This document shows positions 57,222-64,000 of a stretch of DNA of 64,000 nt, in pieces (position 1 is the first letter of the stretch; every line of letters begins with the position of its first letter). Origin of the DNA: CAIWHR01 sp963811685 (GTDB lineage Bacteria; Pseudomonadota; Gammaproteobacteria; Burkholderiales; Casimicrobiaceae); assembly GCA_963811685.1 (NCBI GenBank), contig CAWESK010000010.1, positions 1-64,000 on the forward strand. The letters run 5' to 3'. A program made the position numbers and the translations under genes. The notes beneath the pieces were generated by a model. That model was not told the DNA's origin and searched no databases. It worked only from the letters and a program-made list of their open reading frames with translations.

Positions 57222-57253
57222 GGTGGGTATCCTGTATCCGGGGCGGAGCGCCG

Positions 57254-58975
57254 CTATTCGTTGGTGATGGCCTCGATTTCCTCGAGGGAGGTGATGCCCA
57301 TCTTCACCTTGATGAGGCCCGATTTCCGCAGGTCGCGCACACCTTCCTTCTGCGCCTGGTCGGCGATGTCGAGTTGCGTGCAGTTACGCATGATGAGCTG
57401 CCGCATTTCGTCGGAGATCGGCATCACCTGATAGATGCCGACGCGGCCCTTGTAGCCCGACCCCTTGCATTTGTCGCATCCGATCGGGCCGAACGGCTGC
57501 CAGGTGCCGTCGATCTCTTCCTCGGTGAAGCCCGCGCGGAGGAGCGCCTCGGGCGGGATGTCCTTCGGCTGCTTGCAGTTGGGGCAAAGCCGCCGGCCGA
57601 GCCGCTGCGCGGTGATCAGGATGACCGACGACGCGACGTTGAACGGCGCGACGCCCATGTTGAGAAGCCGCGTCAGCGTCCCCGGCGCATCGTTGGTGTG
57701 CAGCGTCGACATCACGAGGTGGCCCGTCTGCGCCGCCTTGATCGCGATGTCGGCGGTCTCGAGATCGCGGATTTCGCCGACCATGATGATGTCCGGGTCC
57801 TGGCGCAGGAACGACCGGAGCGCACTCGCGAACGTGAGTCCCGCCTTTTCGTTGACGTTGACCTGGTTGACGCCGGGCAGCTGGATTTCCGCGGGGTCTT
57901 CGGCCGTCGAGATGTTGATGCCGGGCTGGTTCAGGATGTTGAGGCACGTGTAGAGCGAGACGGTCTTGCCGCTGCCGGTCGGTCCGGTGACGAGGATCAT
58001 CCCGTACGGACGGCCGATCGCGAACATGATCTGTTCCTGCTGGTCGGGGTCGTAGCCCAGCGCCTCGATGCCGAGCTTGACGCCCGCCGAGTCGAGGATC
58101 CGCATGACGATCTTCTCGCCGAAGAGCGTCGGCAGCGTGCTGACGCGAAAGTCGATCGCCTTCGCCTTCGACAGCACGAGCTTCATCCGGCCGTCCTGCG
58201 GGACGCGCTTCTCGGAGATGTCGAGCTTCGAGATCACCTTGATCCGGGACGCCATCTTGTCCTTGATCACGAGCGGCGGCTGCGCAACCTCGGAGAGGAT
58301 CCCGTCGAGCCGGTAGCGGATCCGGTAGAACTTCTCGTAGGGCTCGAAGTGCACGTCGGACACGCCGAGGTTGATCGCGTCGATCAGGATCTTCTGGATG
58401 TACTTGACGACCGGGGCGTCCTCGACCTCGGAGTTTTCCTCGTCGGTGAGCGCGATGGGGCCGCCGTCCTGGAGGTCGAGCTCCAGATCCTCCATCGCCG
58501 ACATTTCGTTCAGCGTCGCGCCCTTCGCCTCGTGCAGCTTGGCGATGGCTTGCTGGAGCTTGTCGTCCTCGACCACGACCGGCTCGACGACGAGGTTCGT
58601 CTTGAAGCGGACCTCTTCCAGCGCCTGCAGATTCGCGGGATCGGAGGTCGCGACATAGAGCCGGTTGCCGCGCTTGTGCAGCGGCAGGACGCGGCGCGTC
58701 TGCGCCATCCGCAGGTCGACCAGGTCCTTGTGAATCTGGTCGAGGTCGAACGCCCCGAGATCCATCAGCGGAACGCCGAACGCGCGCGAGCCGAACACCG
58801 CAAGCTGCGTGGCGGACATCCGCTTGCCCAGGAGGAGCTGCTCGACGAACGAGACGTTCGCCTGCTGCGCCTGCGTCTGCAGCGTCTCGGCGTCGTACTC
58901 CGTCATCATGCCGTGCTGCGCCAGGGCGCGCGCGAGCCCGCTCAGGTTGCGCGTGGCGGCGGCGTGGGTGGCCAT
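57254..58975 (-). CDS. pilB: Type IV pilus assembly ATPase PilB
   Basis: Extension motor of type IV pili, 573 residues. N-terminal GspE domain (QLLLGKRMSATQLAVFGSRA, GVPLMDLGAFDL), Walker A ILVTGPTGSGKTVSLYTCL, Asp box TAEDPAEIQLPGVNQV, Walker B DPDIIMVGEIRDLETADIA, His box GHLVMSTLHTNDA, and a tetracysteine zinc site (CPNCKQP ... CDKCKGSGYKG). ATG at 58975 preferred to the TTG at 59008. No pilin gene lies in the window. Confidence 0.95.
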   Translation of the reverse strand: MATHAAATRNLSGLARALAQHGMMTEYDAETLQTQAQQANVSFVEQLLLGKRMSATQLAVFGSRAFGVPLMDLGAFDLDQIHKDLVDLRMAQTRRVLPLHKRGNRLYVATSDPANLQALEEVRFKTNLVVEPVVVEDDKLQQAIAKLHEAKGATLNEMSAMEDLELDLQDGGPIALTDEENSEVEDAPVVKYIQKILIDAINLGVSDVHFEPYEKFYRIRYRLDGILSEVAQPPLVIKDKMASRIKVISKLDISEKRVPQDGRMKLVLSKAKAIDFRVSTLPTLFGEKIVMRILDSAGVKLGIEALGYDPDQQEQIMFAIGRPYGMILVTGPTGSGKTVSLYTCLNILNQPGINISTAEDPAEIQLPGVNQVNVNEKAGLTFASALRSFLRQDPDIIMVGEIRDLETADIAIKAAQTGHLVMSTLHTNDAPGTLTRLLNMGVAPFNVASSVILITAQRLGRRLCPNCKQPKDIPPEALLRAGFTEEEIDGTWQPFGPIGCDKCKGSGYKGRVGIYQVMPISDEMRQLIMRNCTQLDIADQAQKEGVRDLRKSGLIKVKMGITSLEEIEAITNE

Positions 58976-59097
58976 GGGCTGGTCTCGAAAGCTTTCGGTA
59001 ATCGGCAAAAAGCCGGGCTATCGGGAGAGCTTAAGCAAGTTACATGCCTTATCTTGCCCCGACCGCGCCTTTGCGCATTATTCCAACCGCATAAAAG

Positions 59098-60415
59098 TTA
59101 AGCAACTGATGATGCCTGTCCCCCTGGGCTTTGTAAAGCCGGGGCCGGCGCGCGCCCCACCGGCGGCAGGAGCCGCACGACTCTGACCGCCCGGTCCTGC
59201 GTCTGCAGGATTTCGAGGTCCTGGCCGGCGACCGTCACCTCGGGTGCCGGCGTCGGGAATCTCGCCCAGCTGCTCGACAATGAGGCCGTTGAGCGTCTTC
59301 GGCCCCTCCAGCGGGAAATGCGTGCCGAGCTTGCGGTTGAGGGTGCGCAGCGCCGCCATCCCGTCGACGACGACGCTGCCGTCCTGCTCGCGGGCCCACG
59401 TCTCGCCGCCGGCCGGGGCCTGCGTCGTGAAATCGCCGATGATCTCCTCGACGATGTCCTCGATCGTGACCAGGCCCTCGAGCTCGCCGTACTCGTCGAC
59501 GACCAGGCCCAGGCGCTCGCGATCGGTCTGGAATTGCTGCAATTGAGCGACGAGCGGCGTGCCGGCGGGCACGAAATACGCCGGGCGCAGGATCGAGCGC
59601 AGCGCCGACTCGTCGATCGTTCCCGCCTGCTGCAGCCCGACGACCTGCTTCAGGTGGACGATGCCGACGATGTTGTCGAGCTCGTCCTCGTACGCCGGCA
59701 GCCGCGTATGGTAGGAGGTCGCGAGCTGCTCCGCGAGGTGCCCGGGCTTGGCACGGAGATCGAGCGCGTGGATCTGGTTGCGGGGCGTCATCACGTCGTC
59801 GACGGTGACCGCGCCGACGTCGAGCAGGTTGGCGAGCATCGCCCGGTGCTTGCCGCGAAAATACTTCCCCTCGAGGACGAGCGAGCGGAGCTCTTCCTGG
59901 GTCAGCGTGCTCCCGGTTGCGGAGCCGGTCGGGATGCGCAGGAGCTTGAGCAGTCCCTGCACGAACAGGTTGACGAACCACACGGCCGGCGTGGCGACCT
60001 GGAGCATCGGCGTCAGCAAATAACTGACGACCGGCGCGATGCGGTCAGCGTGGGCGGCGCCGACGATCTTGGGCGCGATCTCGGAAAAGACGAGGAGCGC
60101 GAAAGTGATCGCCAGCGTTCCGAGCGCCAGCGGCAGCTCGCCCTCGCCGTACAGGCGTTTGGTGATGACCGCGGTGAGCGTTGCCGCCCCCGCTGCGACG
60201 AGCGTGTTGCCGAGCAGGATGACGCCCAGCAGCTTGTCGATCTGGCCGAGCAGCGCGAGCGCCCGGCGCGCGCCGTGCGAGCCGCGGTGGGCGCGGTGCT
60301 TCAGCCGGTGCCGATTGGCCGCCATCATCGCCGTCTCGGCGATCGAGAAGAATCCCGAGGCGACGAGCAGCAGGATCACGGCGATCGCGAGCGTGCCGAG
60401 CGATATGTGATCCAT
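59098..60415 (-). CDS. CNNM / HlyC-CorC family transporter, frameshift near 59240
   Basis: Membrane protein with an N-terminal DUF21/CNNM domain (SGFFSIAETAMMAANRHRLK, LLGNTLVAAGAATLTAVI, FSEIAPKIVGAAHAD), two CBS modules (VMTPRNQIHALDL, RLGLVVDEYGELEGLVTIED) and a CorC/HlyC C-terminal domain (EDIVEEIIGDFTTQAP, GTHFPLEGPKTLNGLIVEQL). The frame shifts near 59240; the proper end EVTVAGQDLEILQTQDRAVR continues in another to 59098. Implicated in Mg2+/Co2+ efflux in relatives. About 440 residues restored. Confidence 0.85.
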
Positions 60416-60424
60416 GCCTTGCGC

Positions 60425-61243
60425 TCACCGCCTGAGCAGCACCTCGAGCACGAACTTCTCGCCGAGGTAGGCGAGGAACACGAACACCGTGCCGACGACG
60501 ATCCAGCGCAGCGCGACGCGACCTCGCCAACCGTAGCGCCAGCGTCCCCACAGAAGAGCGCCGAACGTGGCCCACCCCAGCAGCGATAACACGTTGCGGT
60601 GCGTGAACAGCATCGGCTTGCCGAAGATCTGCTCCGAGAACAGCATGCCGCTCGCGAGCGTCAGCGTCAGCAGCACGAAGCCCACGGTGACGAGACGGAA
60701 GAGAAACCGCTCGAGCGTCAGCAGCGGCGGCGTCCCCGTGGCGCCCGCATCCGGCAGCCGCCGGCGCAACCGCTTCTCGAGGCCCATCAGCAGCAGAGCC
60801 TGCAGCGCGGCGACGAGGAAGGCCGCGTAGGAGACGAGCGCGACGGCGATGTGCAGTGCGGCCCAGGGCTCGTCGGCATAGGGAAACCGGTGCGGATTGG
60901 TGACGAGGGCGGGCAGCAGCGAGCCGACCGCGGCAACCGGCAGCACGACGCTTCCCATCGCCGGCAGCGTTTGCAGGAGTCCCGATGCCCATGCGACCAG
61001 CGCGACCAGCGCGGCGACGATCGACACCGCGTTCGGGAGACTCAAGTCGAGACCTTCGGGCGTGGCGAACTCCCGCCCGGCCATCCACGCATGGAGCAAG
61101 AGCGCGGCGGGAACGATGAGCGCGGACCAGGAGAGCGTCGCCGGAGCTGCGAGCGCTGACGGCGTTTGCGGAACGGGCCGCGGCCATCGCGCCCACGCGG
61201 CCAGCGCATACAGGGCGGCGACCGCGACGTGGAGTAAAATCAT
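60425..61243 (-). CDS. Cytochrome c assembly-like membrane protein (CcsA/YpjD type)
   Basis: A 272-residue protein with about eight helices. HRFPYADEPWAALHIAVALV with conserved His and Trp, and KPMLFTHRNVLSLLGWATFG near the end, match the CcsA-related YpjD family found divergently from ffh in many Proteobacteria. True CcsA proteins carry a WWD haem motif; only a DEPWAALH remnant is visible, so a haem role is unproven. Confidence 0.85.
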   Translation of the reverse strand: MILLHVAVAALYALAAWARWPRPVPQTPSALAAPATLSWSALIVPAALLLHAWMAGREFATPEGLDLSLPNAVSIVAALVALVAWASGLLQTLPAMGSVVLPVAAVGSLLPALVTNPHRFPYADEPWAALHIAVALVSYAAFLVAALQALLLMGLEKRLRRRLPDAGATGTPPLLTLERFLFRLVTVGFVLLTLTLASGMLFSEQIFGKPMLFTHRNVLSLLGWATFGALLWGRWRYGWRGRVALRWIVVGTVFVFLAYLGEKFVLEVLLRR

Positions 61244-61353
61244 CGGCTTTCAGTTGCGGCTTGCGGCCCGAAGCCGCCGTACGGAAGTTTACCCCAGTCG
61301 CGCGCCGCGTCCGTCAGGCGCGGGCGACGCCGACTCCGATCCCTGGAATCCCG

Positions 61354-62700
61354 ATGTTCGACACCCTCACCGAGCGGCTCTCGCGCGTCGTCAAGTCGCT
61401 GCGCGGCGAGGCGCGGCTCACCGATGCCAACATCACCGAGGCGCTGCGCGAAGTCCGCCTTGCTCTGCTGGAGGCCGACGTCGCGCTGCCGGTCGTCAAG
61501 GATTTCGTCTCGGCCGTCAAGGCAAGCGCTGTCGGCGAGGAGGTCGTCGGATCGTTGACACCGGGCCAGGCGTTGATCGGCGTCGTCCATCGCGAGCTTG
61601 CCGCGCTGATGGGCACGGCGGCCGCGCCGCTCGATCTCGCGACGCAGCCGCCCGCCGTCCTGCTGCTCGCCGGACTGCAGGGCTCGGGCAAGACGACCAC
61701 GGCCGCGAAGCTCGCGCGCCTGCTGAAGGCGCAGAAGAAGAAAGTCCTCGTCGTCTCCGTCGACGTCTATCGTCCTGCCGCGATCCTGCAGCTGCAGACG
61801 CTTGCAGCGCAGGTGGGCGTCGACTTCTTTCCATCGGCGGTCGGAGACCGGCCTGTCGCCATTGCCGAAGCGGCGATCGATTGGGCGCGCAAGCACTACC
61901 ACGACATCGTGATCGTCGACTCGGCGGGCCGGCTGGCGATCGACGAGGCGATGATGCGCGAAATCGCCGACGTCCACGCGGCGGCGAAGCCGATCGAGAC
62001 GCTCTTCATCGTCGACGCGATGCAGGGGCAGGACGCGGTCAACACGGCGCGCGCGTTTCGCGACGCGCTGCCGCTCACCGGTGTGATCCTGACCAAGCTC
62101 GACGGCGATGCGCGCGGCGGCGCCGCGCTTTCGGTGCGGCAGGTCACCGGCGCGCCGATCAAGTTCGTCGGCGTGGCCGAGAAGATCGACGGCCTCGAGG
62201 TGTTTCACCCCGAGCGCATGGCCTCGCGCATCCTCGGCATGGGCGACGTGCTGTCGCTTATCGAGGACGCCCACAAGTCGGTCGACCTCGCGCAGGCGGA
62301 AAAGCTCGCCAAGAAGGTGAAGTCCGGCAAGGGCTTCGATCTCGACGACTTCAAGGCGCAGATCGGCCAGATGCGCAAGATGGGCGGCCTCGCCGGGATG
62401 GTGGACAAGCTCCCCGCGGAGCTCGCGCGCGCTGCGCAGAACACGAACGTCGGCGAAAAGAAGATGGCGCGCATCGAAGGGATCATCAATTCGATGACGC
62501 CGGGGGAGCGCGCGAAGCCCGAGATCCTGAAAGCCTCGCGCAAGCGCCGGATCGCCGCCGGTGCCGGCGTCTCGGTGCAGGAGGTGAACCAGCTGCTCGC
62601 CCAGTTCGAGCAGACGCAGAAGATGATGAAGATGGTTGCCAAGGGCGGAATGCAGAAGATGTTGCGCGGCATGAAAGGCATGCTGCCGGGCTTGCGCTGA
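61354..62700 (+). CDS. ffh: Signal recognition particle protein Ffh
   Basis: SRP GTPase targeting membrane proteins, 448 residues. N domain (MFDTLTERLSRVVKSLRGEA), G domain with LLAGLQGSGKTTTAAKLARL, VSVDVYRPAAILQL, VIVDSAGRLAIDE, and ILTKLDGDARGGAALS, then the methionine-rich M domain (MRKMGGLAGMVDKLP, TQKMMKMVAKGGMQKMLRGM). Intact. Followed by a palindromic terminator. Confidence 0.97.
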   Translation: MFDTLTERLSRVVKSLRGEARLTDANITEALREVRLALLEADVALPVVKDFVSAVKASAVGEEVVGSLTPGQALIGVVHRELAALMGTAAAPLDLATQPPAVLLLAGLQGSGKTTTAAKLARLLKAQKKKVLVVSVDVYRPAAILQLQTLAAQVGVDFFPSAVGDRPVAIAEAAIDWARKHYHDIVIVDSAGRLAIDEAMMREIADVHAAAKPIETLFIVDAMQGQDAVNTARAFRDALPLTGVILTKLDGDARGGAALSVRQVTGAPIKFVGVAEKIDGLEVFHPERMASRILGMGDVLSLIEDAHKSVDLAQAEKLAKKVKSGKGFDLDDFKAQIGQMRKMGGLAGMVDKLPAELARAAQNTNVGEKKMARIEGIINSMTPGERAKPEILKASRKRRIAAGAGVSVQEVNQLLAQFEQTQKMMKMVAKGGMQKMLRGMKGMLPGLR

Positions 62701-62801
62701 GCGACGTCGCACCCGCCCCGGCCGATGGCCGAAAGCGCCATTCGATCAGTCGGTTGCATTGAGGCCGGCCCCGGGAAGACCGCCCTCGCCGCCGCGCTCG
62801 C

Positions 62802-62825
62802 CCGCCTTGCCGGCAAGGCGGTTTT
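62802..62825 (+). terminator. Perfect palindrome plus T4 after ffh
   Basis: CCGCCTTGCC / GGCAAGGCGG form a 20-base perfect palindrome followed by TTTT, about 100 bases after the ffh stop. As RNA its central bases must open to form a loop. The T-run is short, so termination may be partial. It overlaps the -35 of the rpsP promoter. Confidence 0.65.
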
Positions 62826-62836
62826 CCTCGTATAAT
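62807..62836 (+). promoter_or_regulatory. Promoter of rpsP operon
   Basis: TTGCCG (62807-62812), an 18-base spacer and a perfect TATAAT (62831-62836), 34 bases before the rpsP start. The -35 is inside the terminator palindrome. Confidence 0.7.
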
Positions 62837-62870
62837 TAAAGACTTTTCCTTGTCAACGGACGCATCGGCC

Positions 62871-63143
62871 ATGGTTGTCATTCGACTTGCCCGGGGTGGC
62901 GCCAAGAAGCGCCCCTTCTTCAACATCATCGTCACCGACTCGCACAACCGTCGCGACGGCCGGTTCATCGAGCGCGTGGGCTTCTACAACCCCATCGCCG
63001 GCGAAGGCGAGGAGGCCCTGCGCATCGCGCAGGACCGCATCACGTTCTGGCAGGAGCGCGGGGCCAAGCTCTCCGACACGGTGGCCGGGCTCGTGAAGAA
63101 ATCGGCGACGCCGGCGAAACCCGCGGCACCTGCGGCCGCCTGA
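62871..63143 (+). CDS. rpsP: 30S ribosomal protein S16
   Basis: A 90-residue ribosomal protein. VVIRLARGGAKKRPFFNIIV, then DSHNRRDGRFIERVGFYNP and RITFWQERGAKLSDTVAGLV are hallmark S16 sequence; the tail is Ala/Pro-rich, a common betaproteobacterial extension. ATG at 62871 chosen because it gives the family N-terminus MVVIRLARGG. First gene of rpsP-rimM-trmD. Confidence 0.97.
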   Translation: MVVIRLARGGAKKRPFFNIIVTDSHNRRDGRFIERVGFYNPIAGEGEEALRIAQDRITFWQERGAKLSDTVAGLVKKSATPAKPAAPAAA

Positions 63144-63157
63144 TAGCGACCCGTTCC

Positions 63158-63700
63158 GTGCCATCGGCGGCGCCCGCGCCGGAGGGCATCGTGGTGATGG
63201 GCCGGATCCTTGCGCCCCACGGGATCCGGGGATGGGTCAAGGTCCACCCGGTTTCGGAATCGCCGGACTCCCTCCTCGATTACGCAGCATGGTGGGTGCG
63301 GCCCCCGGGCGCCACGGCGTGGCGGGAGATGCGACGCACGGCGGGCAGGATGCACTCGGGGGTTCTGCTCGTCGGATTGGCCGGTGTTGCGACCCGCGAA
63401 GAGGCGCTGTCGCTGCGCGGCGCTGACGTCGGCGTTCCGCGCGCGACGCTCCCACGGACGAAGAAGGACGAGATTTACTGGGTCGATCTCGAGGGTCTCG
63501 CAGTCGTCAACCGGCAAGGCGTCACGCTGGGCGCCGTGGCCGAGGTCGTCGCGCATGGCGCGCACCCGTTGTTGCGGGTGACGCGGGCCGGGGAGAACGG
63601 AACGGGAACTGACCGGCTGATCCCGTATGTTCCCGCGATCGTCCTGCGCGTCGATCTCGACGCACGGCGAATCGAGGTCGATTGGGGCGAGGATTACTAG
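63158..63700 (+). CDS. rimM: Ribosome maturation factor RimM
   Basis: 30S assembly factor, 180 residues, acting on the S19 region. VVMGRILAPHGIRGWVKVHP at the N-terminus, then KKDEIYWVDLEGLAVVN in the PRC-barrel linker and LIPYVPAIVLRVDLDARRIE near the C-terminus. GTG start at 63158 gives MPSAAPAPEG before the conserved domain. Between rpsP and trmD as always in this operon. Confidence 0.94.
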   Translation: MPSAAPAPEGIVVMGRILAPHGIRGWVKVHPVSESPDSLLDYAAWWVRPPGATAWREMRRTAGRMHSGVLLVGLAGVATREEALSLRGADVGVPRATLPRTKKDEIYWVDLEGLAVVNRQGVTLGAVAEVVAHGAHPLLRVTRAGENGTGTDRLIPYVPAIVLRVDLDARRIEVDWGEDY

Positions 63701-63732
63701 ACTGAGCTTAAGTTGACGCGAGGAGTTGACCG

Positions 63733-64000
63733 ATGCGGATCGACGTCGTCACGTTATTTCCGGAGCTCGTCGATCATGCATCGCGCTTCGGCGTGACCGG
63801 ACGCGCGCTGGAACGCGGCCTGTGGCAACTGGCGATATGGAATCCGCGCGATTTCACGACGGACAGCCACCGGACCGTCGACGACCGCCCGTACGGCGGC
63901 GGTCCGGGGATGGTGATGCTGGCGGAGCCGCTGTCGAAAGCGGTCGCGGCGGCGCGGACGGCGCAGCGCGCGGCAGGATACGCGGCGACGCGAACGATCC
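63733..64000 (+). CDS. trmD: tRNA (guanine-N1)-methyltransferase TrmD, cut by window end
   Basis: First 89 codons of TrmD, which methylates G37 of tRNAs with SAM. MRIDVVTLFPELVDHASRFG, then WNPRDFTTDSHRTVDDRPYG and GGPGMVMLAEPL are the family start. AGGAG lies eight bases upstream of the ATG. The C-terminal part lies beyond the window. Confidence 0.95.
   Translation, partial: MRIDVVTLFPELVDHASRFGVTGRALERGLWQLAIWNPRDFTTDSHRTVDDRPYGGGPGMVMLAEPLSKAVAAARTAQRAAGYAATRTI

Noticed and set aside
58976..59097. Sigma-54 promoter upstream of pilB
   Set aside because: TGGAATAATGCGC lacks the GC/GG spacing of the -24/-12 consensus.

Overview
The window reads as chromosomal DNA of a high-GC Betaproteobacterium, probably Burkholderiales or a neighbouring order. 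The evidence is gene order and protein type: a complete division/cell-wall (dcw) cluster from mraZ to lpxC, then M23 peptidase-secA-argJ, then yacG-zapD-coaE-pilD-pilC-pilB, and finally ffh-rpsP-rimM-trmD. All identifications rest on motif and family recognition by eye; no database search was possible.

Layout. 1-3.6 kb (minus): a LOG-family protein cut by the window edge, an RNB ribonuclease, a BKACE enzyme and a gutted 3-hydroxyacyl-CoA dehydrogenase. 3.8-7.2 kb: mixed accessory genes (SDR, a repeat-containing exported protein, GNAT, CBS, DUF4202), most with indels. 7.2-13.6 kb (minus): an acyltransferase and a sulfur-oxidation set (tusA, dsrE2, cobA, soeA remnant, soeB, soeC, sat remnant) beside a TPR-AraC regulator. 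13.7-18 kb (plus): three exported proteins sharing an unnamed domain, two of them with seven kelch-like repeats. 18-25 kb (minus): a beta-barrel protein, a lipoprotein, tamA and tamB, heavily frameshifted. 25.4-44.7 kb (plus): promoter, MraZ boxes and mraZ-rsmH-ftsL-ftsI-murE-murF-mraY-murD-ftsW-murG-murC-murB-ddlB-ftsQ-ftsA-ftsZ-lpxC. 45-52.5 kb: dciA-like (minus), M23, secA, argJ and a DUF815/Nudix/ThiE-like open frame. 52.5-61.2 kb (minus): yacG, zapD, coaE, type IV pilus assembly genes, a CNNM transporter and a CcsA-like protein. 61.3-64 kb (plus): ffh, rpsP, rimM and trmD (cut).

The dcw genes are packed with 1-11 nt overlaps, so translation is probably coupled. Together they make UDP-MurNAc-pentapeptide, lipid II and the divisome. 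The sulfur genes together suggest cytoplasmic sulfane-sulfur transfer and sulfite oxidation, but the catalytic SoeA and Sat genes are only end-to-end remnants here.

The most unusual structures are: (i) two tandem mini-ORFs between ftsW and murG that repeat the FtsW C-terminal decapeptide with recoded codons; (ii) a recoded copy of the ArgJ N-terminus just upstream of argJ; (iii) three genes (soeA, sat, hydroxyacyl-CoA dehydrogenase) that keep both ends but lack their middles; and (iv) a tandem GC-rich palindromic repeat that extends murF. Many single-base frameshifts, including in rsmH, look like consensus errors because conserved protein sequence continues in the next frame. Genes with few indels are typed CDS here; deletion remnants and heavily broken genes are typed pseudogene.
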